Assembly (NCBI GenBank): GCA_037721555.1
Contig: JBBJOI010000034.1
Coordinates: 1 to 29,661, forward strand
Length of the DNA stretch: 29,661 bases
Reading direction: 5' to 3'
From: Gaiellasilicea sp037721555
GTDB taxonomy: Bacteria; Actinomycetota; Thermoleophilia; Gaiellales; Gaiellaceae
Shown here one piece after another: positions 8,041 through 14,670 of the stretch; position 1 is the first letter of the stretch, and each line of letters starts with the position of its first letter. Below the pieces are notes generated by a model. The model saw only the letters and a program-made list of their open reading frames with translations, did no database searches and was not told the origin of the DNA. Position numbers and translations under genes: made by a program.

Positions 8041-9654
8041 TCAGCCTCTACGTACCGCTCCCTTGGTCCACCACACCTGCTCGCCGAATGCGAACTGCTC
8101 CTTCGAGCCCGCGTTCCCGAAGCCGCGGAACTCGGAGCTCCGGAAGATCCAGGGGCCGATCCCGTCAGCGATCGGGATCACGGGTACGTCGCTCGCGAGT
8201 ATCCGCTGCAGCCGCTTGTAGATGTCGCCGCGCTTCTTCTCGTCCAGCTCGGCGGCCGCCTCGTCGAACAAGCGGTCGACCTCCTGATTGCAGTAGCTGG
8301 CGCCGTTCGTGAACGGCGCTGCCACGATGTTCGAGCAGACGTAGATGCGTTTCCAGCCGACGTCCGGATCGGCCGGGTGCGTGTAGTTCGTGTAACCCAT
8401 GTCGAAGTCCTTCTGGATGTAGAGGCGCTGCACCCAGGTGTTCATCTCCATGAGGCGGAGGTCGACGACGATCCCGACCTCGCCGAGCTGCGCCTTGATC
8501 AGCTCGGCCTGCCGGGAGAAGCCGGCGTCGAAGATGAGCGAGGTCCGGAAGCGCGTGCCGTTCGTGCCGCGCCGGAGCCCGACCTCGTCCAGGATCGCGT
8601 TCGCGCGAGCGGGATTGTGCGGGTATTGCTGAATCTTGGCGGTGTAGGCCCACGGAATGAAGCGCGTCAGCGGGCTCTTCGCGGGGCGCAGCACGCCGGC
8701 GTAGGCCGTCCGGGCGATGAAGTCCGTGTCGAGCGCGTACGCCATCGCACGGCGGACGCGGACGTCGTCGAACGGGCTGCGCTTGTTGTTCAGGATCAGT
8801 GGGACGACACGTGCCGAGCCCTCACGGCCGCGCTCGGTGACGGTGATGCCGGGCCGGTTCAGGAATCTGAGCGCGTCGGGCCCGCTCGGGAACATGTACA
8901 CGTCGACCTCGCCGGCCTCGAATGCCTGCGCCGCCTGGGCGGAGCCCATGACTCGGAAGACGAGCCGGTCGAGCCGCGGCAGCCCCGCTTTGAAGTAGGC
9001 CGGATTGCGCACGAGCACGACACGATCGCCGGGGTTGTAGGACTCGAGCTTGAACGGCCCCGTCCCGATGGGCTTCAGGTTCACTGGATTGCGCAGCGGA
9101 TCCGTGCCCTCGTACAGATGCTTCGGCAGGATGGCGCCGTTGTCCTCGTCCAGCCAGCTGAGGAAGGGGGCGTAGCGGTGCTTCAACCGGAAGACCACGA
9201 CGTTCCTGCTCGGCGCGCTGATCCGCTCGATCACGTCGGCGAGCGTCCGCGTGCGCGGATGGAGCTTGAGCAGGATCTCCTCGTAGGTGAACTTGACGTC
9301 CGCCGACGTGAACGCGACGCCGTCGTGCCAGCGCACGTTCTCGGCCAGGTTGAACGTGTACGTCCTGCCGTCGGCCGAGATCTTCCAGGTGCGTGCGAGA
9401 TCCGGCCTTGCGCGGAAGTAGCGATCGAGGCGGATCAGGCCGTTGAAGATCTGGCCCGTGACCGGATGCGCCTGCCCGGAGCTCGTGATCGCCGGATTGA
9501 GCACCGCCGGGTCGCCTGCGGCGACGACGAGCGTGCCTCCGAAGAGCGGCTTCGGAGCGGTCGCAGTGCGCGCCGCACCCGACACCGCGGAGAGCGCGAG
9601 CACGACGAGGAGCAGTGCAGATCCGGCGAGCCTGGCCGGTCGACGGTGAAGCAT
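8041..9654 (-). CDS. Solute-binding protein family 5 (DppA/OppA/NikA-like)
   Basis: A 537-residue exported binding protein of the peptide/nickel class. The chosen ATG at 9654 gives an Arg-rich N-terminus, a hydrophobic signal sequence near residues 10-25 and no lipobox Cys. The family pattern is visible: GGTLVVAAGDPAVLNPAITS, a WKISADGRTYTFNLAENVRW block, and GTGPFKLESY. It begins the operon that continues into the two permeases and hypF, so nickel or a nickel chelate is a reasonable guess for the ligand. The sequence alone cannot separate that from oligopeptides. It is divergent from the fmdE-like gene, with 85 bp between the two starts. Confidence 0.88.
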   Translation of the reverse strand: MLHRRPARLAGSALLLVVLALSAVSGAARTATAPKPLFGGTLVVAAGDPAVLNPAITSSGQAHPVTGQIFNGLIRLDRYFRARPDLARTWKISADGRTYTFNLAENVRWHDGVAFTSADVKFTYEEILLKLHPRTRTLADVIERISAPSRNVVVFRLKHRYAPFLSWLDEDNGAILPKHLYEGTDPLRNPVNLKPIGTGPFKLESYNPGDRVVLVRNPAYFKAGLPRLDRLVFRVMGSAQAAQAFEAGEVDVYMFPSGPDALRFLNRPGITVTERGREGSARVVPLILNNKRSPFDDVRVRRAMAYALDTDFIARTAYAGVLRPAKSPLTRFIPWAYTAKIQQYPHNPARANAILDEVGLRRGTNGTRFRTSLIFDAGFSRQAELIKAQLGEVGIVVDLRLMEMNTWVQRLYIQKDFDMGYTNYTHPADPDVGWKRIYVCSNIVAAPFTNGASYCNQEVDRLFDEAAAELDEKKRGDIYKRLQRILASDVPVIPIADGIGPWIFRSSEFRGFGNAGSKEQFAFGEQVWWTKGAVRRG

Positions 9655-9739
9655 GCGGCCAAATCTACGACCGCCCGGCCCTCGGAGTAAGTGCGCCCGA
9701 CACCTAGCCGTCGCCGCGTCTGCACGATTGAATGGAGAG

Positions 9740-10357
9740 GTGTTGTCCAACGAGACGCTTGCAGCCGCTGAGCTCGATCGCATCGTCGAGTTCCACGGCC
9801 ACATGTGCCCCGGCCTCGCGCTCGGCGTTCAGGCCGCGCGGGTCGCCCTCCGCGAGATCGGCGCTCATGCACAGGACGAGGAGGTCGTGGCCACGGTCGA
9901 GACCGACATGTGCGCGGTCGACGCGATCCAGTTCCTGACGGGCTGCACGTTCGGGAAGGGCAACCTCGTCCACCGAGACCTCGGCAAGAACGCGTACACG
10001 TTCTGGCGGCGCTCGGACGGCAAGGCGATCCGGATCTCGGGACGCCCGGGAGTGCGTCGTCGGGATCCAGAGCACCAGGAGCTCTTCGAGCGCCTGGCCG
10101 CGGGCGAGGCGACACCGGCCGAGCGGGACCGGCTCTGGGAGCTCCATCACGAGCGGTCGGCCGTGATTCTCGCCATGAGCCCCGACGAGCTCTTCACCGT
10201 CGTGCCGGTCGACGACGCGCCGCCGCGGAAGGCGCGCACTCACACGTCGGTGGAGTGCGACAGCTGCGGCGAGGAAACGATGGAGACGCGCGTGCGCCTG
10301 CTCAGGGGCAAGCGGCTGTGCCCGGACTGCTTCGAATGGGAGCTGGCGGCGACCTAG
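9740..10357 (+). CDS. FmdE-family protein with C-terminal zinc ribbon
   Basis: About 205 residues. The N-terminal domain carries the FmdE signature FHGHMCPGLALG with conserved His and Cys, followed by DMCAVDAIQFLTGCTFGKGN, as in the subunit-E family of formylmethanofuran dehydrogenase operons. The C-terminus carries a zinc ribbon (CDSCGE...CPDCFEW). Such proteins occur without methanogenesis genes, often near molybdenum or nickel enzymes, and their reaction is not defined. The start is uncertain between GTG 9740 and TTG 9743, because ggagagg directly abuts both. It lies between the transporter operon and the regulators and converges on the padR gene, overlapping it by four bases. Confidence 0.88.
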   Translation: MLSNETLAAAELDRIVEFHGHMCPGLALGVQAARVALREIGAHAQDEEVVATVETDMCAVDAIQFLTGCTFGKGNLVHRDLGKNAYTFWRRSDGKAIRISGRPGVRRRDPEHQELFERLAAGEATPAERDRLWELHHERSAVILAMSPDELFTVVPVDDAPPRKARTHTSVECDSCGEETMETRVRLLRGKRLCPDCFEWELAAT

Positions 10358-10737
10358 CGGCTTGAGCGAGCTGCTGCGGGCGTGTCGTCGAGCGCGACGA
10401 ACTCGCCGTACCGGCTCAGGAAGACGTCGAGCGTCGCCCGGGCGCGGACGAGCGACTTCGAGCGCCGGTGCAGATCCTCCATGCCGGCGCGCGTCAGCTG
10501 GTAGATGCGGCGGGCGGGGCCGCTCTGGGACGGCTCCCAGGCGGAGTGGACGAGGCCGTCCCGCTCGAGCGTTCGCAACGCGCGGTAGAGGCCGCCGGGG
10601 TCGTCTCCGGAGAAGCCGAGCGGGCGCAGGCGCTCGAGCAGCTCGTAGCCGTGGGCGGGCTGCTCGCGCAGGAGGAGGAGCAGGCAGGGCCGCAGGAAGC
10701 TCTTCGGAAGAGCCGGGGCGGTGTCCTCAGTGCGCAT
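10354..10737 (-). CDS. PadR-family transcriptional regulator
   Basis: A 127-residue winged-helix protein. The PadR pattern is clear: LRPCLLLLLREQPAHGYELLERL, then GGLYRALRTLERDGLVHSAW and a wing RRIYQLTRAG. I used the ATG at 10737, which overlaps the end of the upstream gene by 11 bases, rather than an earlier in-frame ATG. It is the last gene of a minus-strand operon with a protease, the CooC-like ATPase and another winged-helix protein, so it may regulate the hydrogenase genes. Its ligand is unknown. Confidence 0.85.
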   Translation of the reverse strand: MRTEDTAPALPKSFLRPCLLLLLREQPAHGYELLERLRPLGFSGDDPGGLYRALRTLERDGLVHSAWEPSQSGPARRIYQLTRAGMEDLHRRSKSLVRARATLDVFLSRYGEFVALDDTPAAARSSR

Positions 10738-11086
10738 GCTGCACTCGGTCTTCGAGGCAACGTGCGGCCTCTTCCGGGGAATCATGACACCAGCAGTCGG
10801 CGTCGCATTCCCCGTGGCTCGGCCGGGTCAAGTCCGCGAACTCCTCGGCGAAGGTACGTTTGCCGGCCTCGATCCCCATCGGGGTGAGACCGAAGCCCTC
10901 GCCGGCGGGCTCGAGATAGCCCTCCTCCACGAAGCGGTCGAGATACGGTCCGAGCGTCGCTGCCGGAACGGCGAGAAAGCGGGCGAGCTCCGCGGCGGAC
11001 GGCGAGTCGCCGAGCCCTTCGGCGCGCATCCAGTACATCGCCTGAAGCACTTCCTCTCGTACGCGCAAGGCGTCGAGCTCGCTCAT
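10727..11086 (-). CDS. Winged-helix regulator with Cys/His metal-type tail
   Basis: A 119-residue protein. Residues about 5-85 form a helix-turn-helix domain (AELARFLAVPAATLGPYLDRFVEEGYLE), resembling MarR- or DtxR-like winged helices. The C-terminal tail is unusual: CDADCWCHDSPEEAARC has four Cys and one His in 17 residues, which suggests metal or Fe-S binding. Its start overlaps the stop of the CooC-like gene (ATGA). A nickel- or iron-responsive switch for the hydrogenase cluster is a plausible inference. I do not recognise a named family. Confidence 0.75.
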   Translation of the reverse strand: MSELDALRVREEVLQAMYWMRAEGLGDSPSAAELARFLAVPAATLGPYLDRFVEEGYLEPAGEGFGLTPMGIEAGKRTFAEEFADLTRPSHGECDADCWCHDSPEEAARCLEDRVQHAH

Positions 11087-11835
11087 CGCTCGCCCACGAA
11101 GTCGCGCCCGAGCTTCCCGATCGCGGTCACGGACGGCGAATCTGGATCGAAGTCGAGTGGGGCCACACCCGCCCGCTCCGCGCCCGCCAGCTGCTCGTCG
11201 AACGGGATGATCCCCGCAATCGCGAGCTCGTGCTGGGCAGCGAACTCCTCGACTGCGGCGAGGTCGTTCTCGTCCCGGATCTTGTTCGCGACGAGCGCTA
11301 CCCGCTCGAGGCCGAGATCGTTCGCGAGCGCGGCCATCCTCCGACCTGTCTCGAGCGACTTGAAGTACGGCTCGACAACGGCCAGCAGCCCGTCCGCATA
11401 GCGCGCGGTCCCGCGCGACAGGTGCTCGGGCGAGGCTTCCGTATCGAGGATGCAGACGTCCTCGGCGGGGGCGGTCTCGATGACGCTACGCACGGTAGCG
11501 TGCATGCCGCACAGTCACCCTGTGCCCGCGTGCTGTGGGTGTGCCATCACGAGGAGCGTGACGCCGTCGGGGCCCTGAACCGAGTGGGAGGCGCAGATCT
11601 CCTCGAGCGTCTTCGTCAGCACCGCGCTGCCGCCCGAGCGGTCGAGCAGATCCCGGGGCAGCGTGGGCATCGCGCTCATCTGCTCACTGGGGATCCCGAG
11701 CGTGAGCGCCAGGTTGGGACTCGAGTCACCGTCGATCGCGAGAACCTTGCGCCCGTTGCGGGCGAGCAGGCGCGCCATCGTTCCAGAGATCGACGTCTTT
11801 CCCGAACCACCCTTGCCGGCGACGGCGAGCTTCAT
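11083..11835 (-). CDS. CooC/MinD-like nickel-insertion ATPase, in-frame TGA at conserved Cys (selenoprotein candidate)
   Basis: A P-loop ATPase of the SIMIBI class related to CooC, which delivers nickel to metalloenzymes. The deviant Walker A GKGGSGKTS starts at residue 8 and LAIDGDSSPNL follows near residue 33. At codon 107 the frame meets TGA. Read through, the protein continues at once with LCGMHATVRSVIE, ILDTEASPEHLSRGTA, VVEPYFKSLETGRR and VANKI to a normal end, 250 residues in all. In CooC proteins the sequence before this segment is G-C-x-C, so TGA takes the place of the first Cys of the dimer-interface CxC metal site, giving U-L-C. A hairpin follows 9 bases after the TGA. It is either a selenoprotein or a gene broken by a Cys-to-stop change. 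Confidence 0.85.
11488..11505 (-). promoter_or_regulatory. SECIS-like hairpin after the CooC TGA
   Basis: On the minus strand, ATGCACG (11505-11499) pairs with CGTGCGT (11494-11488) around a CTAC loop, giving seven pairs including one G-T. The apical loop begins 17 nt after the TGA, close to the spacing in E. coli fdhF. If the G-C closing pair opens, the loop starts with G, as bacterial SECIS loops prefer. No bulged U is evident. GC-rich DNA makes hairpins common, so this is supportive only. Confidence 0.4.
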
Positions 11836-11850
11836 GAAAAGCAGTCTAGA

Positions 11851-12328
11851 TCAGATCCACGGGACACCGAGCCCTGTCACGAGTCGTCGCACCTCGGCAG
11901 CGGCAGCCTCGACCGCTCCGGCGAGCTCGGCCGAAAGGCCGTGGCCGATGCTCTCCGCGTCGACCACCTGGCAGCCGACGAGCCAGACGCTGGCCGGCAG
12001 GATCTCGAGGCCGCGCGCGAACATCAGCGCGCGCTCGGGCGTTGCGTAATGAACACTTGCGAGATCGTCCGGGCCTTCGATCTCGCGGATCTCAGGTCGC
12101 TGGATCACGACCGTACCGGGAGCCCGGCCGAGGTCGACCGCGTCGACGACGACGAGGGCGTCCGCGCCCGCAAGGAGCTCCTGGACGAGGTGAATCCCTC
12201 CGATCCCGACATCCAAGATCTCCACTTCTCTGGGCGGCTTCTGCCCGAGCAGGCGCTCGGCGACGGCGACGCCGAAGCCGTCGTCGCCGCGAAGGACGTT
12301 CCCGACTCCCGCGACGATGATCCTCATG
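11851..12328 (-). CDS. Hydrogenase maturation protease (HyaD/HybD family)
   Basis: A 158-residue endopeptidase of the family that trims the C-terminus of the hydrogenase large subunit after nickel insertion. The N-terminal motif VAGVGNVLRGDDGFGV is diagnostic; the acidic residues there and in VVVDAVDLG match the nickel-binding acidic positions. HYATPERALMF holds the likely third ligand His. It starts the minus-strand operon with the CooC-like ATPase, and is divergent from the TPR gene with only 17 bp between the starts. A second protease-like gene directly follows the large subunit, so this one may act on the same substrate or on a hydrogenase outside the window. Confidence 0.9.
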
Positions 12329-12345
12329 TCGGGGAGGATAGGGAC

Positions 12346-13524
12346 ATGCTCGACCCGATCACAGAGCTGCAGCAGCGGGTTGCCCGTTACGACGAGGCGC
12401 GCTACCCCGTCCAGCACGCGACCGCCCGCTACCATCTCGGCGTCGTCCTGACCGACGTCGGTCGTTTAGACGAGGCGCTCGAGTCGCTGGCGCACGCTGC
12501 GGAGCTCTTCGCGCCCGAGCTCTTGCCGGTCGAGCACGCGAAGACCCTGAACGCGCTCGGCGCCGCGCGACGGCTCGTCGGCGAGCTCGACACTGCGGCC
12601 GTCGCCTTCGAGCGCGCGGCGGAGCTATTCGAGGCGGCCGGACTCGAGCAGGAACGCGGCGCAGCCCTCTTCAACCTGGGACTTGTCAGCCGCGGCCACG
12701 ACCCGCAGGGGGCGGCCGAGTGCTTCCGGAGCGCAGCCGGCCTCGTCGCGGGGGCGGCCGACGCGGCCGTCCTGCGCGAGCTCGGGGCCACGCTGCTCGA
12801 GCTCGGGGAGCTCGAGGAGGCCGCCTCGACGCTCGAGCGGGCACTCGAGCTGGCGGAGCGAGGCGAGGCGGCCGGCTACGGCGGCGCGGCGAACGCACTC
12901 GGGCTCGTCCACCTCGCCGCAGGACGCCCGAAACGGGCGATCGAGTCGTTCCGACAGGCCGCCGGCGCGCATCCCCGTTCGGTGCGACCGGCCGAGTTCG
13001 CCATGGCGAAGGCGAACCAGGCCCTGGCCCACGAGCTGGTCGGCGACCTGCCGCGGGCGCGCCTCGCCGCCCGGCAGGCTCTCGGCGTCGCCGGCTCGCC
13101 CCCGCCGGTTGTCGCTCAGGCCGAGGAGCTGCTCAACCGTGTCGGCGCGGCGGCCGACGACCTGCGGCACGTGCTCGCGCAGGAGCCGGTCGACCGCTGG
13201 GAGTCTCTTGTCCGCGAGGAGGTCGTCCGCGTCTCCGACGCGCCCGTGGCAGACCAACGCGCCGAGGCCGCGACCTGGATCGACGGCTCGAGCGTCGAGC
13301 TCGCCCAAGCGTGGCTGGGAGCGCTGCTCGAGCTGCCGCCGGAGACCATGGAGCTTCACATACGCTCGGCGCTCGAGACGCTCCACGAACGCGACGTCCA
13401 GACCAAGGAGCGGTTCCGGGCCGACGTCTCGCAGGCGTCGTCCCGCTTCCACGTCCCGCAACTGCTGCGGCTCGAGGAGACGTTCCGGCGCCTTGCGGAG
13501 GAGCTCGCCGAGCCGTGGGGCTAG
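12346..13524 (+). CDS. TPR-repeat protein of the hydrogenase cluster
   Basis: A 392-residue helical-repeat protein. At least six TPR-like units are visible between residues 20 and 260, for example ARYHLGVVLTDVGRLDEALE, ALFNLGLVSRGHDPQGAAE and ANALGLVHLAAGRPKRAIE. The C-terminal 130 residues are a different helical domain. ATG 12346 has a purine-rich ggggagg about 9 bases upstream. No signal peptide is present, so it is cytoplasmic. Its stop overlaps the start of the biotin-ligase-like gene. TPR proteins mediate protein assembly, so a scaffold or chaperone role in hydrogenase maturation fits the context but is inferred. Confidence 0.8.
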   Translation: MLDPITELQQRVARYDEARYPVQHATARYHLGVVLTDVGRLDEALESLAHAAELFAPELLPVEHAKTLNALGAARRLVGELDTAAVAFERAAELFEAAGLEQERGAALFNLGLVSRGHDPQGAAECFRSAAGLVAGAADAAVLRELGATLLELGELEEAASTLERALELAERGEAAGYGGAANALGLVHLAAGRPKRAIESFRQAAGAHPRSVRPAEFAMAKANQALAHELVGDLPRARLAARQALGVAGSPPPVVAQAEELLNRVGAAADDLRHVLAQEPVDRWESLVREEVVRVSDAPVADQRAEAATWIDGSSVELAQAWLGALLELPPETMELHIRSALETLHERDVQTKERFRADVSQASSRFHVPQLLRLEETFRRLAEELAEPWG

Positions 13525-14216
13525 GAGAGGAGCTCAAGGTCGCCCTCGGCGCCCGGCCGCACCGCTTCTACACGGCGCTCCTCTCGACCGAGGCCGACGC
13601 TCTCGCGTGGGCGCGGGCGGGCGCAGCGCCCGGGTCGGTCGTCACAGCCGGTTACCAGGCCTCGCCGCGAGGCCGGGCCGGGCTGGAGTGGGACGTGGGG
13701 GATGGGCTCGCGTTCTCGCTCATCCTTCGGCCAGCGCCTCGCCTCGCCTCGCCGCGCGAGGGATGGCTCTACACCGTCGCCGTCTCCGGGCTCGCGGACG
13801 CGCTCGGGGAAGAAGCGACGATCGAATGGCCCGACGAAGCACGCCACGGGGGGACACGTGTGGGAGCGGTCGGGGTCTATGCGGAGATCGGCGTCCTCGG
13901 CGTCGACTGGGCGGTTGTCAACGTCCTCGTCGCCCGTGCTTGGGAGCCGGAGCTCGTCGAGCGAATCGTGATCGCGATCGAGGCGCGCCTTGCAGCCTCG
14001 AGCGCGAGCGTGCTCGCCGACTACCTGCGCCGCTGCGAGACGATCGGTCGCTCGGTGAACGCGCGGCTGATTCCGCTCGGACCTGGAGGGCCCGAGGCGC
14101 GCGGGACTGCCGTCAGCTCGTCGGTCGACGGTTCGTTGGTGCTGGAGACGGACGCGGGACGGCGGCTGGCCGTTCCGCCTCAGAATCTGGGCGTCCTCGA
14201 GCTAGCTCCCGCCTGA
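13515..14216 (+). CDS. Biotin/lipoate protein ligase (BPL/LplA)-like protein
   Basis: A 233-residue protein starting with GTG 13515, overlapping the TPR stop. The core resembles the BirA catalytic domain: GSVVTAGYQASPRGRAGLEW matches the biotinyl-AMP loop region, followed by GLAFSLILRP. The C-terminus (SSSVDGSLVLETDAGRRLAV) resembles the small SH3-like BirA domain. No biotin- or lipoate-accepting protein is encoded nearby, so its substrate is unclear; it may be a repurposed ligase. Its last 104 bases overlap the convergent protease gene on the opposite strand. Confidence 0.8.
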   Translation: MGLGEELKVALGARPHRFYTALLSTEADALAWARAGAAPGSVVTAGYQASPRGRAGLEWDVGDGLAFSLILRPAPRLASPREGWLYTVAVSGLADALGEEATIEWPDEARHGGTRVGAVGVYAEIGVLGVDWAVVNVLVARAWEPELVERIVIAIEARLAASSASVLADYLRRCETIGRSVNARLIPLGPGGPEARGTAVSSSVDGSLVLETDAGRRLAVPPQNLGVLELAPA

Positions 14217-14670
14217 CGAGCTCGAGCGCCTGCTCCAGCCCTTCGATCGCCTCCGCGGAGAGGGTCTCGGACGGCTCGACTCGGGCCGGCTCGACCTCGA
14301 TCGTGACCGTTTCCGCGGGAAGCGCCCCGAAGCCGGAGGCGACCTCGACGACGAGGTCGATCCCGACGTAGCCCGTGACCGCGTCGCCGATCGCGGCCTG
14401 GAACTCGGCGGTGTCGAGCGGGATCGGCTCCACAGCTCGTCGCTCCACGGTTCCCGGCGGCCGCCCTCGCGCGACGGCGCCGACGAGGATCAGCCGGTCG
14501 GGACGCAGTTCCTCGAGCCGCTGCGCGACCGCGACCGCGCCGTAGTGCAGCTCCTCGACGAGCACGCCCTCCCCGAGCTCCTCCTCGGCCAATCGCTCCA
14601 CCGCGAGCCGGCCCAGGTCGAGGTCGCCCTGATAGAGCTCGCCGACCCCGCCGACCAGAACGCTAGTCAG
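14113..14670 (-). CDS. Second hydrogenase maturation protease-like protein
   Basis: About 185 residues. Translation upstream of the first canonical start (GTG 14601) continues with TSVLVGGVGELYQGDLDLG, which is the N-terminal signature of HyaD/HybD-type proteases, so the real start lies near 14670. There only CTG is found, and it overlaps the end of the large-subunit gene. The motif differs from the other protease (GELYQGD instead of GNVLRGD). The tail after residue about 150 is Arg/Pro-rich and antisense to the ligase gene. Placement immediately behind the large subunit suggests it is the dedicated C-terminal processing protease. Confidence 0.78.
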   Translation of the reverse strand: MTSVLVGGVGELYQGDLDLGRLAVERLAEEELGEGVLVEELHYGAVAVAQRLEELRPDRLILVGAVARGRPPGTVERRAVEPIPLDTAEFQAAIGDAVTGYVGIDLVVEVASGFGALPAETVTIEVEPARVEPSETLSAEAIEGLEQALELVRRELARGRPDSEAERPAAVPRPSPAPTNRRPTS

